From Mauremys mutica (Eukaryota > Chordata > Testudines > Geoemydidae), in contig NC_059084.1 in the NCBI RefSeq assembly GCF_020497125.1, positions 33,138,203 through 33,202,202 of the forward strand: a stretch of DNA of 64,000 bases. The letters are read 5' to 3'. How positions within the stretch are numbered: the first letter of the stretch is position 1; the number at the start of each line of letters is the position of its first letter. Below are positions 22,171-33,073 of this stretch, piece after piece. A program made the translations under genes and the position numbers. The notes beneath the pieces were generated by a model. The model was not told where the DNA came from and searched no databases. It saw only the letters and a program-made list of their open reading frames with translations.

Positions 22171-23160
22171 ATGGGCTCCATTCTCAGACACATTCAGCTT
22201 ACCGAAAAGTAATCGTGGGATTGAGGAGAGCAAGAGAGAACTGGATAGCAGTGAAATAATGCCCACATACCTACCAAACTACAGTCAACTCAGCTGATAG
22301 CTAAAAAAACATCCCAAAACCTAGAAAAACCACTGAGCACAAAACCCCTATGAAATCCCAGCAATATCATATACAGGAATTAAACTCCAAAAAGTATACA
22401 AAGCAAACCTACAGATCCCCACTACAGCAAACTTAATAAAACACACTAAATTATAATTAACAGCATGAGTGCTGCCAGTCACCTACATGGAGCTAACAAT
22501 AGAGAAGTAAACCAATGTAGCCACACAACCAGAAAAAGTACACACCATAGAGAGAGAAAAAGGGGAGAAGAGAGCAACAGAAAAAGTTATAAGTATAATA
22601 TTTTGATATATTTCAAAATATTATTGAAAGGGTTAAGAAAACTGTCTTAAAAACCACAGAGACCCCTGAACAGCAACCTACACAATTCTGAAGGAACAAC
22701 AAACATTTTTATGTGGAAGGGTTGTCAAAATTTGATGAGGCAATAGACAGAAACCCTCCTGGACTATCTGAATGAAATATACTTATCACCTATTTTTTAT
22801 TATTAGTGTCATTATTTATTCTCCAATAAATGCCCATAATGTGCTAGCTGCTATCCAAGCATACAGGACATCATTCTTATAAATCTGCACTGAAGAGTTC
22901 ACAATCTAAATTCTTCAATTTCTGGGGTATTAATCAGTGGGAGTGGTGCCTATAAATGTCCATGTTTAACCTTCCCCCTAGTAGCTTCCTCTCAGGTATT
23001 CATTTCAACAGCATCAGTTTTTTTCATATCTGCACCTTAAGAACATACCTTTTTCATATCTGCATCCCACAAAACAAGGTAGTAGCAATGAGGGTATTAA
23101 GATGTTCACAGATTATACTCTCATTTGGAATGCCCCAGAACAAGAACTCATGTCAGGCTT
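22171..23160. other. AT-rich intronic sequence, unassigned
   Basis: No coding frame of note and no repeat recognised with confidence. Part of the long rootletin-like intron. Confidence 0.35.
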
Positions 23161-23580
23161 GTACAAGTTCTGCAGATTGCTAGAGACAATGGACTGAAAT
23201 TGAATAAAGCAAAACGCCAATTACAGAAAAAAGAATTGTTGAATTTGGAGGAATTTCTCTCAGAAAATTAGGTTGCCAGATCCTGCAAAAATATAAGTTA
23301 TCCAGAGGAAGCTCAACTACAGAAGACCACATCAGAGCAGACAATCTTAAAACATACAGCTATTTTTGTCATATCAGGTATCCCTAAAATAGAGAGGGCG
23401 GACAATGGCCTCAGTTTGTTAGTAAAGATTTTAAGACCTTCACACCAGATTATGGAATTGAACATTTTACCTCCAGTCCTAAATATCCACCGAGTAATGG
23501 ACTGGCAGAATGTGGAGTTAAAATTGTTAAGTTGCTAAAAAAGGCTAGAAATACAACGGACCCGCTTATTGCCTTTTTTA
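23161..23580 (+). pseudogene. Ty3/gypsy integrase fragment
   Basis: The plus strand encodes a degraded retrotransposon integrase core. It shows a GIPK--RADNG-block (about 23388-23420), then FVSKDFK, YGIEHFTSSPKYPP, and SNGLAECGVKIVK with the likely catalytic Glu replaced or shifted (about 23495-23530). Just upstream, GLKLNKAKRQFRKKEL resembles the end of a gypsy RT, so most of RNase H and the integrase N-terminus is deleted. The pattern fits Ty3/gypsy rather than a retrovirus. Confidence 0.7.
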
Positions 23581-24223
23581 ACTACATGGCAACACTGTAT
23601 GCTCCACTGCTGGCTCAATTTCCCCTTCCTTGTTACCCACACCACTCTACAGCTCCCACAGCCCTAGCTACTCCTTTCCCCATCTCCACCCCAACCTCCT
23701 CTCCACTATCCAACACCACCGTCTACGCACACTCACAGTCCTCTTTGCCCTGCTGCACCCAATCCTTAAGATAGGTCCGGTCCTAGCCTCCATAATGACA
23801 GATTTTGTGGAAGTCCCCCTCAAACTCTTCAGCATTCGTGAGCAGGCTGCAGAGGCTTTCAAGCAAACATCAGGGCTGCCAGCACAACAGATAGTGGGGC
23901 TCTTATTTTCCCTATTCCTCTTTCCCTCTACGTTGCTTCCTACTTCCCTTTCCTTCTTGGTGATTTTGTTTTCATTTCTTCCCCCTTTATCCTTTTTCTG
24001 CCATGTTTGCCCTTCTCTATCCTACCTTTTTGCCTCTCTCTTTTGTAAACATGTAAAAAGGCTGCAGAAGGAAATTAGCTGTCAGTTATAGTTATGCTCC
24101 TCACTCCTGACCCACAACACCCCTTTCTCTTCCACTCCTGGTCTTTCCACATCTCAGCCAATGTCTTTCACTCCTGATCCCTACCTCCCTGTTTCAATGC
24201 TCATGGACATACTTTTGCTTTAC
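23581..24223 (-). other. Intronic sequence, unassigned
   Basis: Pyrimidine-rich plus strand with no recognised repeat or exon, leading up to the donor of the rootletin-like exon at 24224. Confidence 0.4.
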
Positions 24224-24409
24224 CTTTGCTTGTAGCTTCTGCACAAGCACTGCCTGCCTATGCTGTGCCTCTTGGGAGCTCTGCAGCTTGCGTTGATAGG
24301 ATGCCTGGCTTTCCACCATCTGTTGACGAAGTGTCACTATCTGCTCCTCGGGCAGTAACGACAATGTCTGCAGTTTCATGCTGCTCACCTCCTGGTCTCC
24401 TGCCTCCAT
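24224..24409 (-). CDS. CROCC2: Rootletin-family coding exon, possibly first coding
   Basis: A 186-bp, 62-codon minus-strand exon between a GATCCTCAG acceptor and AAAG/GTAAAG donor, phase 0 at both ends. It contains LRQQMVESQASYQRKLQSSQ and RQAVLVQKLQAK, matching the LRRQL-EEQASYRRKLQ and RQAQLVQRLQGK segments of rootletin. The first codon after the acceptor is ATG. Either it is an internal Met, or this is the first coding exon of a protein about 130 residues shorter at the N-terminus than rootletin. The CpG island 1.5 kb upstream would then be its promoter. No earlier coding exon was recognised to the right. Confidence 0.88.
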
Positions 24410-24563
24410 CTGAGGATCAAAGAATGGTATAATGGTAATACAGGAAGAGGATAATGTGTGCAGTAAGTCAGAAGCCTAGGCTGTTGTCAGAAGCAGGGAA
24501 GAGGATGAAGACGACTCAAACTAATTAGATCTGCCTGCCCATTGGGTATGGCTGTGACTCTAG
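24410..24563. other. Short unique spacer
   Basis: Sequence upstream (in gene sense) of the rootletin-like exon; ends in the TAG target of a Harbinger-type MITE. Confidence 0.4.
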
Positions 24564-24807
24564 GGGCTAGTCTACACTTACTGATCTAGACGCGATAGTT
24601 CGAACTCCGGAAGCGCCGCGGTCGACTCCGGTACTCCACCACTGCAAAAGGCGGTGGCGGAGTCGACCTTGGAGCCGCGGACTTCGATCCCGCGGCGTCT
24701 GGACGGGTAAGTAGTTCGAACTAGGGTACTTCGAGTTCAGCTACGCTATTCACGTAGCTGAACTTGCGTACCCTAGTTCGACCCCCGCCCTTAGTGTAGA
24801 CCTGCCC
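24564..24807. mobile_element. Harbinger-type MITE with 3-bp TSD
   Basis: Ends GGGCTAGTCTACACT and AGTGTAGACCTGCCC are near-perfect inverted repeats. The trinucleotide TAG occurs on both sides (24561-24563 and 24808-24810). The 3-bp duplication and GG(G/C)C...TCTACACT termini fit PIF/Harbinger. Non-coding, 244 bp. Confidence 0.85.
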
Positions 24808-25139
24808 TAGCAAGACATCCATAGTATCCAATCAGGAGGCTCCTGCACTGGAATAAGCTGAATGGAGCAAGCTAGTGTCTGGTCCAGTCGATGTGAAGAA
24901 GAAGCATGCCCCGGAATAGCCTGGCACCTGATCTGGACCAGAGGTTCACCAGTATTTAGCAGCAAGATTACTCTAGGAGTAGGAGGCAGACCTATGGGCG
25001 GCATGCAAGGTGAAGCCTTCTCAGCCACTGCCAAATGTCCTGCAGAAAACTTCAGTCCTGAGAGCAGCTCACAGACATACCACCAGCTCCTTACTAGGTC
25101 CATGCAAGTGAGGCAGTGAAAGAGCCAGATAGAGGCGGG
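24808..25139. other. Unassigned spacer
   Basis: No repeat or exon recognised. Confidence 0.35.
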
Positions 25140-25940
25140 CGTGGGCAGCCCTGGACAGCACATCTCCGGCCTCTGACACCCACCTGGCCCCTTGGTGCGT
25201 CTTCTGCCTCTGTTGACCCCGGCGTGTCTCCTGCCACCGTCACCCCCACCACGTCTCCCGCCTCTGTCCCCCGCCACTGTCACCCTCCCGACCCACCGTT
25301 GCAGCCCCACCCCACCACTGTCACACACATACACCCAGCATGTCTCCAGGTACTGTCAACCCCCGCTGCACGTCTCCTGCCTCTGTCACCCACCTGGCCC
25401 CATGGTGCATCTCCTGCCTCTGTCGACCCCCCGGCGTGTCTCCTGCCACTGTCACCCTCGCCCCCGGCACATCTCCCGCCTCTGTCCCACCCCCCTGATG
25501 GATCTCCCACCACTGTCACCCTCCCGACCCACCACGCCACTGACACACACACACACCCAGCACATCTCCAGGCACTGTCAACCCACCCGCACGTCTCTGG
25601 CCACTATCAACCCCCCGCCCCCGCTACCCCCAAGGCATCTCCGGCCAGTGTCCCCGTTCCCCCTTCCCCCGGCGCATCTCCGGCCAGTGTCACCCACCCC
25701 CTCAGCGTGTCTCTCTGGCCACTGTCAGCGCCCCCAGCTCCCGCAGCGCCTCTGGCCACTGTCACACACCCCCAGCCCAGCCCGCCGGCGCGTCTCCAGG
25801 GACTGACACCCCACCCCCACCGCCTCTGGCCACTGTCAGCCCCCCCAGCGCCTCTGGCCACTGTCACACACCCCCAGCCCAGCCCGCCGGCGCGTCTCCG
25901 GCCACTGTCACTCACCTCGCGCCACGGCGCGTCTCCCGCC
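25140..25940. repeat. C-rich minisatellite
   Basis: About 800 bp of imperfect tandem units built around CGTCTCCxGCCACTGTCACCC and CATCTCC variants; unit length varies by interspersed C-runs. It abuts the CpG island and probably lies in the first intron of the rootletin-like gene. The long open frames here are a by-product of the repeat. Confidence 0.85.
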
Positions 25941-26420
25941 TCTTTCACCCAGCCGGCCCCACAGCGCCGCTCCCAAGTCCCGCTACTGGCCGCTCTGCGC
26001 CCCGGGATCGGCTCGGGGAGGCCTCAGGAGCGTCGGGCCGCGCGCTCAGGGCCGCCCCCTCCCGCTCCGCCTCAAGGGGGCTCGGCCAGGAGCTCCGCGC
26101 TCCCTCCCGGCCGCCACCTCGGCCTCCCCCTCGCTGCCGGCCGGACCCACCCTTCGGCCCGAGCCGCCCCGGCCGCGGCGTGCAGGCGATGCGCGCTCCA
26201 GCGGCGCGAGCCCGCGCGGCGCGGCTGGCAGGGGCCTGCGCGCGGCCGCGGCCTGGGAGCGCGTGTCCGGCTTCCCCAGAGGGGGCTGGCTGGGCCCGTC
26301 CCGGAACTCCGCGGGGTGCCCAGGCCGGGCACGTTGCTGGGCACCTGGCGCTGCCGCTCAGTTCCCGCAGGCTGGCCCTGGCTGTGCTGTGGCCACGGTG
26401 CAGCTGCGCCAGTCGTGCCC
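25941..26420 (-). promoter_or_regulatory. CpG island, candidate promoter of the rootletin-like gene
   Basis: Dense CpG, GC-box-like CCGCCCC blocks and no repeat match, unlike the CpG-poor surroundings. It lies 1.5 kb upstream of the exon at 24224-24409 in the sense of that gene. Direction and first exon are inferred; no TATA box is evident. Confidence 0.55.
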
Positions 26421-27000
26421 ACACGGCTGTGTCTACACTGCAGTCAGACACCTGCAGCTGGGCTGGGCCCTCAGGCCTGGCCTCCCTCAGCACAGTATAG
26501 CTAAGTCTCCCCTGCATCCAGGTGGGCTCTGCCTGCTCTCTCTGTCCAGTCCAGAGACCCCGTGCTTTCCAGCTGGGCATCCAATATCACCTGCCCCAAA
26601 GCCGCACCTCTGGCCTTTGTCTTCTGTCCAGGTAAACAGGGTTGCCTGGGCCTCCTCTCCTCTCAGCTGTCTTTTGTTCACCATTGGATGGAAAGGTCAC
26701 CAGGGTCCTCTCTCTGCAGCCCATTGTCATCCCACTGGCCAGAACTGGCTGTGGCATCCGAGCTGGGCCTCCTGGTCACCAGTCCCTGGAGTATCCATTT
26801 TCCAGGCCATTGTACAGGATCTCAAGTTCCATTGCTAGTCCTCTATAAACAAACTCCCTCTCCCATCACCTCGTTAAACCAGTAACACCCAGGGAAACTG
26901 AGTCCCATCCCTTCTGCATGCAAACCATTGGGGAAAAAAACAAGAAAGTTCCCCACTTTATAACACCCTCTCACACCCATGAAGCTACTACGTGTAAGAA
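26421..27000. repeat. Probable LTR-type interspersed repeat
   Basis: Starts with a GTGTCTACACTGCAGTCAGAC-like MITE scrap. From about 26500 it continues with sequence that looks like a high-copy turtle LTR (CTCTATAAACAAACTCCC near 26840). Termini and TSD not resolved. Confidence 0.35.
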
Positions 27001-27262
27001 AATTTGTCCCACAAGCTTGAATTCTGGAAGAAGGAAATAAAGATAGCTGACACGAAAATTTTTCATCTTTGCTGTTTGAACTCTCACAGGGCTGGAGCTA
27101 TAAAACAAAAACAGAGATCCCCAAGGTCAATCTGGGTTAGCCATAGAAGACATTCAGTGCTGGCAGATTACTACAACTCTGCCACCTTTTGGAACCATAT
27201 GTAGTAGTAGGATTTTATGTTAGTATTCTATATAATTTACAATGAAGGATAAAGAATAATAA
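27001..27262. other. Unassigned
   Basis: AT-rich, no recognised feature. Confidence 0.3.
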
Positions 27263-28084
27263 TGTAGCATGTATTAAATGTATTGGTGTATGATATGATC
27301 ATATCCTGCCAGACACCCTTTTTGAATAGCAGAAAGGAACAGCCTAACGGGCCATTGATAGAGATGCCTCAGCCAGAATTTGTGTCTGGACTGATTTCAA
27401 GGCAGTAACAGACCTTTGAGGATCACCAATTTGTTGTAGGTTTAGCATTTTTAAAAAAGTAAAAGAATGCCATGATTGTTTTCTTTTGCATTGCAACTTG
27501 ATGTTCCTGTTCAAAATGTTCTGTGTAAATTAATTCTGTTTTGTGTGTGAATGAGGAATGTATGTGTTAAGAGATAAGTGTGAAGGCCATCGCTGAACCA
27601 GATGGTCTAGGGAGGAACCGGAGACAGACGGAAGGGCTCCAGGAGGCTGCAGTGTAACATGCCCCTATTGAAATGTCAGAGGAGGGCAGATTGACGACTC
27701 TAAATATGAGACAGGCACCTATCAATGGGGACAAGATAGTGGTGATCAAAACCAGCATGGGATAACTATCTGAGGAACTTGATGAAAGAACAAGATAAAG
27801 GATGAGAAGGACAATTTAAGAAAACAAACACTCAAACAACAATTGATTATAGTATGACAGTACAGAACTCATTGGTCCCAACGAAGGAAAATCACTGTAT
27901 AAACAGGGTGCCTTGCCATGAAACTTTGGGTTCGTCCTGCCAAGACTTCCCCGGAGCATCGTGTCACGACCAACAGAACCTGGCTTCTCCCTACCCATGA
28001 TCAACCGAGCTGGCCACTAGATTGACCCAGACTCTGCACTGGTAATGATAACATCGACTGGCAGGAGGGAGAGAGAGAGAGAGT

Positions 28085-28121
<37 letters not shown>

Positions 28122-28235
28122 GTCATTGAATGCATATGCTAATTGTTGTATGTTCAATAAACACAGAGTATTGCCTTTTCCCATGAAAAAGATCCCATGT
28201 GCTTTTGGTGGAGAATTGCGAAAGGGGGAAGACAT
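27263..28235 (+). repeat. Retrovirus-like LTR (second ERV)
   Basis: About 970 bp beginning TGTAGCATG. It carries a TATA-like GTATAAACAG (about 27896-27905) and AATAAA at 28156-28161, followed by a short U5-like region and a purine-rich leader. The right boundary is approximate. It contains a GA/GT microsatellite at 28066-28119. Confidence 0.6.
28066..28119. repeat. (GA)n(GT)n microsatellite
   Basis: Uninterrupted GA repeats followed by GT repeats, lying inside the LTR upstream of its AATAAA signal. Confidence 0.95.
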
Positions 28236-28694
28236 GCACTGGGATTGTTGAAAATACTGCTAAATATTGCTAAAAGGTATTCCATACATATAAAGTGATC
28301 GATCAATCAGGTGTGCACACCCTGGTCGTAGAAGTGCCAGGCAATATGAGGAGGATTAGAGTCCTTGCCCCGACCCGTCTGTCAGGGAAAACTATACAGA
28401 TAAGGTATATACAAACTGTCTAGGTATATACACCCCCAGTCATAGAGGTGCCGGGCCATAAGGGGGAGGATTAGAGTCCTTGCTCCTACCCATCTGTTGG
28501 GGAAATATTGCATTGGTGGGTGAATATACCCTCGGTCATAGCAGGATCAAGCCCAAAAGGTAGGGGGCTTAGCATTTCCCCCTCCTGCTCTGTCAGGCAG
28601 AGTTTTTAGTGAGTATAGACTTCTGTGTTGTGTTTGTCCCAGCACAAGCATGGGCACAGAAGAGTTATAAAGGTAAAAGATTTATAAAAAAAAT
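28236..28694 (+). repeat. ERV leader with tandem repeats
   Basis: Between LTR and gag, a unit of roughly 110 bp is repeated about three times. Each contains a GTCATAGxxGTGCCxGGCxATA-like block, then GGGAGGATTAGAGTCCTTGC and a TCTGTxxGGGAAA block (about 28318, 28425, 28535). Copies have diverged. The function is unknown; leaders of this kind can carry packaging or transport signals. Confidence 0.65.
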
Positions 28695-28958
28695 ATGTTT
28701 AGGCAAAAGGAGTCCCCTAAGGACAAAGCTCAAGAAGAGCAGAAAAAATTGCCATTCATAGAGGAAATAACTCCTTTTAAGACAAGTTTGCAAAAGTTTG
28801 GGCACAGCCCATGGACTAAACAAGCATTAGCCGATGTCCATACAATGGCTGATTTGGAAGACAGATTGGCAAAATATCTGTTGGTCTACACGCCATTGAC
28901 CCCGATAAAAAGAGACTCGGCTGCAGTCTGGCTATTGTGGGAAGCATGCAATGAGGCA
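28695..28958 (+). pseudogene. ERV gag-like 5' fragment, interrupted by CR1
   Basis: An ATG-initiated 88-codon frame, Lys/Glu-rich at the start with a later WLLWEACNEA segment, follows the LTR and leader in the position of gag. No zinc knuckle or major homology region is visible, so the assignment is by position. At 28956-28958 a CR1 is inserted. The same frame resumes at 32611 without loss. Confidence 0.5.
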
Positions 28959-29207
28959 TAGAATCATAGAATCTCAGGGTTGGAAGGGACCTCAGGAGGT
29001 CATCTAGTCCAACCCCCTGCTCAAAGCAGGACCAAATCCAACTAAATCATCCCATCCAGGGCTTTGTCAAGCCTGACCTTAAAAACCTCTAAGGAAGGCG
29101 ATTCCACCACCTCCCTAGGTAACCCATTCCAGTTCTTCACCACCCTACTAGTGAAAAAGTTTTTCCTAATGTCCAACCTAAACCTCCCCCTCTGCAACTT
29201 GAGACCA

Positions 29208-31889
29208 TTACTCCCTTGTTCGGTCATCTTCTACCACTGAGAACAGTCTAGATCCATCCTCTTTGGAACCCCCTTTCAGGTAGTTGAAAGCAGCTATCAA
29301 ATCCCCCCTCATTCTTCTCTTCTGCAGGCTAAACAATCCCAGTTCCCTCAGCCTCTCATAAGTCATGTGCTCCAGCCCCCTAATCATTTTTGTTGCCCTC
29401 CGCTGGACTCTCTCCAATTTATCCACATCCTTCTTGTAGTGTGGGGCCCAAAACTGGACACAGTACTCCAAATGAGGCCTCACCAGTGCTGAATAGAGGG
29501 GAATGATCACATCCCTCGATCTGCTGGAAATGCCCCTACTTATACAACCCAAAATGCCATTAGCCTTCTTGGCAACAAGGGCACACTGTTGACTCATATT
29601 CAGCTTTTCGTCCACCGTAACCCCTAGGTCCTTTTCTGCAGAACTGCTGCCCAGCCATTCGGTCCCTAGTCTGTAGCAGTGCATGGGATTCTTCCGTCCT
29701 AAGTGCAGGACTCTGCACTTGTCCTTGTTGAACCTCATCATATTTCTTTTGGCCCAATCCTCTAATTTGTCTAGGTCCCTCTGTATCCTATCCCTACTCT
29801 CCAGCATATCAACCACTCCTCCCAGTTTAGTGTCATCTGCAAACTTGCTAAGGGTGCAGTCCACACTATCCTCCAGATCATTAATGAAGATATTGAACAA
29901 AACCGGCCCCAGCACCAACCCTTGGGGCACTCCACTTGATACCGGCTGCCAACTAGACATGGAACCATTGATCACTACCCGTTGAGCCCGACCATCTAGC
30001 CAGTTTTCTATCCACCTTACCGTCCATTCATCCAGCCCATACTTCTTTAACTTGCTGGCAAGAATACTGTCGGAGACTGTATCAAAAGCTTTGCTAAAGT
30101 CCAGAAATAGCACATCCACTGCTTTCCCCTCATCCACAGAGCCGGTTATCTCATCATAGAAGGCAATTAGGTTAGTCAGGCATGACTTGCCCCTGGTGAA
30201 TCCATGCTGACTATTCCTGATCACTTTCCCCTCCTTTAAGTGATTCAGAATTGATTCCTTGAGGGCCTGTTCCATGATTTTTCCAGGGACTGAGGTGAGA
30301 CTGACTGGCCTGTAGTTCCCTGGATCTTCTTTCTTCCCTTTTTTAAAGATGGGCACTACATTAGCTTTTTTCCAGTCATCCGGGACCTCCCCCGATCGCC
30401 ATGATTTTTTAAAGATAATGGCCAATGGCTCTGCAATCTCATCGGCCCCCCAACTCCTTTAGCACCCTCGGATGCAGCGCATCCGGCCCCATGGACTTGT
30501 GCTCGTCCAGCTTTTCTAAATAGTCCCGAACTACTTCTTTCTCCACAGAGAGCTGGTCACCTCCTCCCCATACTGTGCTGCAGAGTGCAGCTGTCTGGGA
30601 GCTGACCTTGTCTGTGAAGACAGAGGCAAAAAAAGCATTGAGTACACTAGCTTTCTCCACATCCTCTGTCACTAGGTTCCCTCCCTCATTCAGCAAGGGG
30701 CCCACACTTTCCTTGACTTTCTTCTTGTTGCTAACATACCTGAAAAAACCCTTCTTGTTACTCCTAACATCTCCGGCTAGCTGCAACTCCAAGTGTGATT
30801 TGGCCTTCCTAATTTCACTCCTGCATGCCTGAACAATACTTTTATACTCCTCCCTGGTTATTTGTCCAATCTTCCACTTCTTGTAAGCTGTTTTTTTGTG
30901 TTTAAGACGAGCAAGGATTTCACTGTTAAGCCAAGCTGGTCGCCTGCCATATTTACTTTTCTTCCTACACATCAGGATGGTTTGTTCCTGCAACCTCAAT
31001 AAGGATTCTTTAAAATACAGCCAGCTTTCCTCGACTCCTTTCCCCGTCATGTTATTCTCCCAGGGGACCTTGCCCATCAGTTCCCTGAGGGAGTCGAAGT
31101 CTGCTTTTCTGAAGTCCAGGGTCTCTGTTCTACTGCTCTCCTTTCTTCCTTGTGTCAGGATCCTGAACTTGACCATCTCATGGTCACTGCCTCCCAGGTT
31201 CTCATCCACTATTGCTTCCTCTACTATTTCTTCTCTGTTTGTGAGCAGCAGGTCAAGAAGAGCTTTTCCCCTAGTTGGTTCCTCCAGCACTTGCACCAGG
31301 AAATTGTCCCCTACACTTTCCAGAAACTTCCTAGATTGTCTGTGCACTGCTGTATTGCTCTCCCAGCAGATATCAGGGTGATTAAAGTCACCCATGAGAA
31401 CCAAGACCTGTGATCCAGCAATTTCTTTTAGTTGCTGGAAGAAAGCCTCGTCCACCTCATCCCTCTGGTCTGGTGGTCTGTAGCAGACTCCCACCACAAC
31501 ATTACCCTTGTTGTTCATATTTCTAAATTTAATCCAGAGACTCTCAGGTTTTTCTGCAGTTTCATACTGGAGCTCTAAGCATACTGCTCTCTTACATACA
31601 ACACAACTCCCCCACCTTTTCTGCCCTGCCTGTCCTTCCTGAACAGTTTATATCCATCCATGACAGTACTCCAATCATGTGAGTTATCCCACCAAGTCTC
31701 TGTTATTCCAATTACATCATAATTCCTTGACTGTGCCAGGACTTCTAGTTCTCCCTGATTGTTCCCCAGGCTTCTTGCATTTGTGTATAGGCATGTAAGA
31801 TAACTCCCTGATTGTCCTGCTGTCCCAGTCTGAGGCAGGAGCCCTCCCCTCTTGCACTCACCTACTTGTGCTTTCTCCCGATATCCCAC
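29208..31889 (-). pseudogene. CR1 ORF2 (endonuclease-RT) with two breaks
   Basis: Three minus-strand frames (31889-31575, 31518-30439, 30425-29208) cover ORF2 almost completely. The endonuclease has NARSLGNN and IGITETWW. The RT shows [37 protein letters not shown] and the catalytic FADDTKL box (about 29825-29845). The C-terminal domain includes [10 protein letters not shown] and [10 protein letters not shown]. Breaks near 31545 and 30432 look like recent small indels; otherwise the RT frame of 405 codons is intact. Confidence 0.9.
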
Positions 31890-31933
31890 TTCCCCACTTA
31901 CCTCGGGGCTTTGGTCTCCTTCCCCCAGTGAAC

Positions 31934-32607
31934 CTAGTTTAAAGCCCTCCTCACTAGGTTAGCCAGCCTGCTTGCAAAGATGCTCTTCCCTCTCTTTGTG
32001 AGGTGGAGCCTGTCTCTGCCTAGCAATCCTTCTTCTTGGAAGACCATCCCATGGTCAAAGAATCCAAACCCTTCTCTCCGATACCATCTGTGTAGCCATT
32101 CGTTGATTTCCACGATTCGATGGGCTCTACCCTGGCCTTTTCCTGCCACAGGGAGGATAGACAAGAACACCACTTGCGCCTCAAACTCCTTTATCCTTCT
32201 TCCCAGAGCCACGTAGTCTGCAGTGATACGCTCAAGGTCATTCTTGGCAGTATCATTGGTGCCCACGTGGAGAAGCAGGAAGGGGCAGCGATCCAAGGGC
32301 TTGATGAGTCTCGGCAGTCTCTCCGTCACATCATGAATCCTAGCCCCTGGCAAGCAGCACACCTCTTGGTTTTCCCGTTCAGGGTGGCAGATAGATGACT
32401 CAGTCCCCCTGAGGAGAGAGTCCCCGACCACCACCACCCTCCTCCTCCTCTTGGGAGTGGTGGTCGTGGAACCCCCATCCCTAGGACGGTGCATCTCATG
32501 CCTTCCAATCAGTGGAGTCTCCTTCTGCTCTGTTCCCTCAGATGTATCATCCACTCCACCCTCTGCACTAGTACCTGCGGAGAGAACATGAAAACGGTTG
32601 CTCACCT
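31934..32607 (-). pseudogene. CR1 ORF1, SGNH-esterase domain, 5'-truncated
   Basis: The frame encodes an RRRRVVVVGDS block (nucleophile Ser), LLLHVGTND (GxxND block) and DRLHLTKRGK (Asp-x-x-His), so all three SGNH catalytic blocks are present. Upstream there is a VSNRFHVLS segment seen in CR1 ORF1 proteins. The ATG at 32716 belongs to the flanking ERV, not to CR1, so the real start has been lost by 5' truncation. The domain frame itself has no stop. Confidence 0.8.
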
Positions 32608-32795
32608 GCATTCCTCCACTTGGCCAGCTGCCAGGAGGAGAACGCCGCACTGCATGAGAAACTGATAAATTGAAAATACTGGCCACTGGGGTCCAAAGCC
32701 AGTTAGACATTCTCAAAGATACCCTAAGAGAAGTTAAAATAAAAGAGAGGGGATTATCTGAACAAATAGAGAAAAAAGATAAAATACAAACATAA
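32608..32795 (+). pseudogene. ERV gag-like fragment, right of the CR1
   Basis: Resumes in the frame left at 28958, encodes a CQEENAALHEKL segment, then after a one-base shift near 32668 a coiled-coil-like stretch (LDILKDTLREVKIKE) ending at a TAA near 32795. Charged heptads fit a retroviral Gag coiled coil, but no named domain is identified. Confidence 0.5.
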
Positions 32796-33073
32796 AATCA
32801 TACTACTACACATAGGCTAACTCATTTGTGTATATGTGTTGCCTGCTTTAACCTGTAAATAATTCTCATTTCTTTTTCCTAGTTAATAAATCCTTAGTTA
32901 GTTTACTATAGGATTGGCTACAAGCACTGTATTTGGTATGAGATTGTAGGTACAAATTAACCTGGGGTAAGTGACAGATCTCTTGGGACTGGAAGCAACC
33001 TGAATGTTTTTGTCATTGTTGGTGCTTCAGTAGTTCACATTCATTACTGGGTTGGTGAAATCTAATTATATAT
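32796..33073 (+). repeat. LTR-type repeat fragment
   Basis: Contains AGTTAATAAATCC and GACAGATCTCTTGGGACTGG, wording I associate with the U3/R end of a common turtle LTR. Boundaries not defined. Confidence 0.4.

Larger units (their letters stand above)
28959..32607 (-). mobile_element. CR1 LINE, 3.65 kb, inserted in an ERV gag frame
   Basis: The 3' end is at the left (ATAGAATCATAGAATC tail), then 3' UTR, ORF2 and most of ORF1 towards the right. The trinucleotide GCA lies on both sides (28956-28958 and 32608-32610), and the ERV frame is continuous once the insert is set aside. The copy is well preserved and only slightly truncated at 5', implying a fairly recent insertion. Confidence 0.9.

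Noticed and set aside
25116..26504. 462-codon plus-strand open frame
   Set aside because: Built from the C-rich minisatellite and CpG island; low complexity, no domain, no homology recognised.
29208..30425. 405-codon intact RT frame as a possible host gene
   Set aside because: It is the RT part of a CR1 copy with a typical 3' tail, inserted in an ERV; no sign of domestication.
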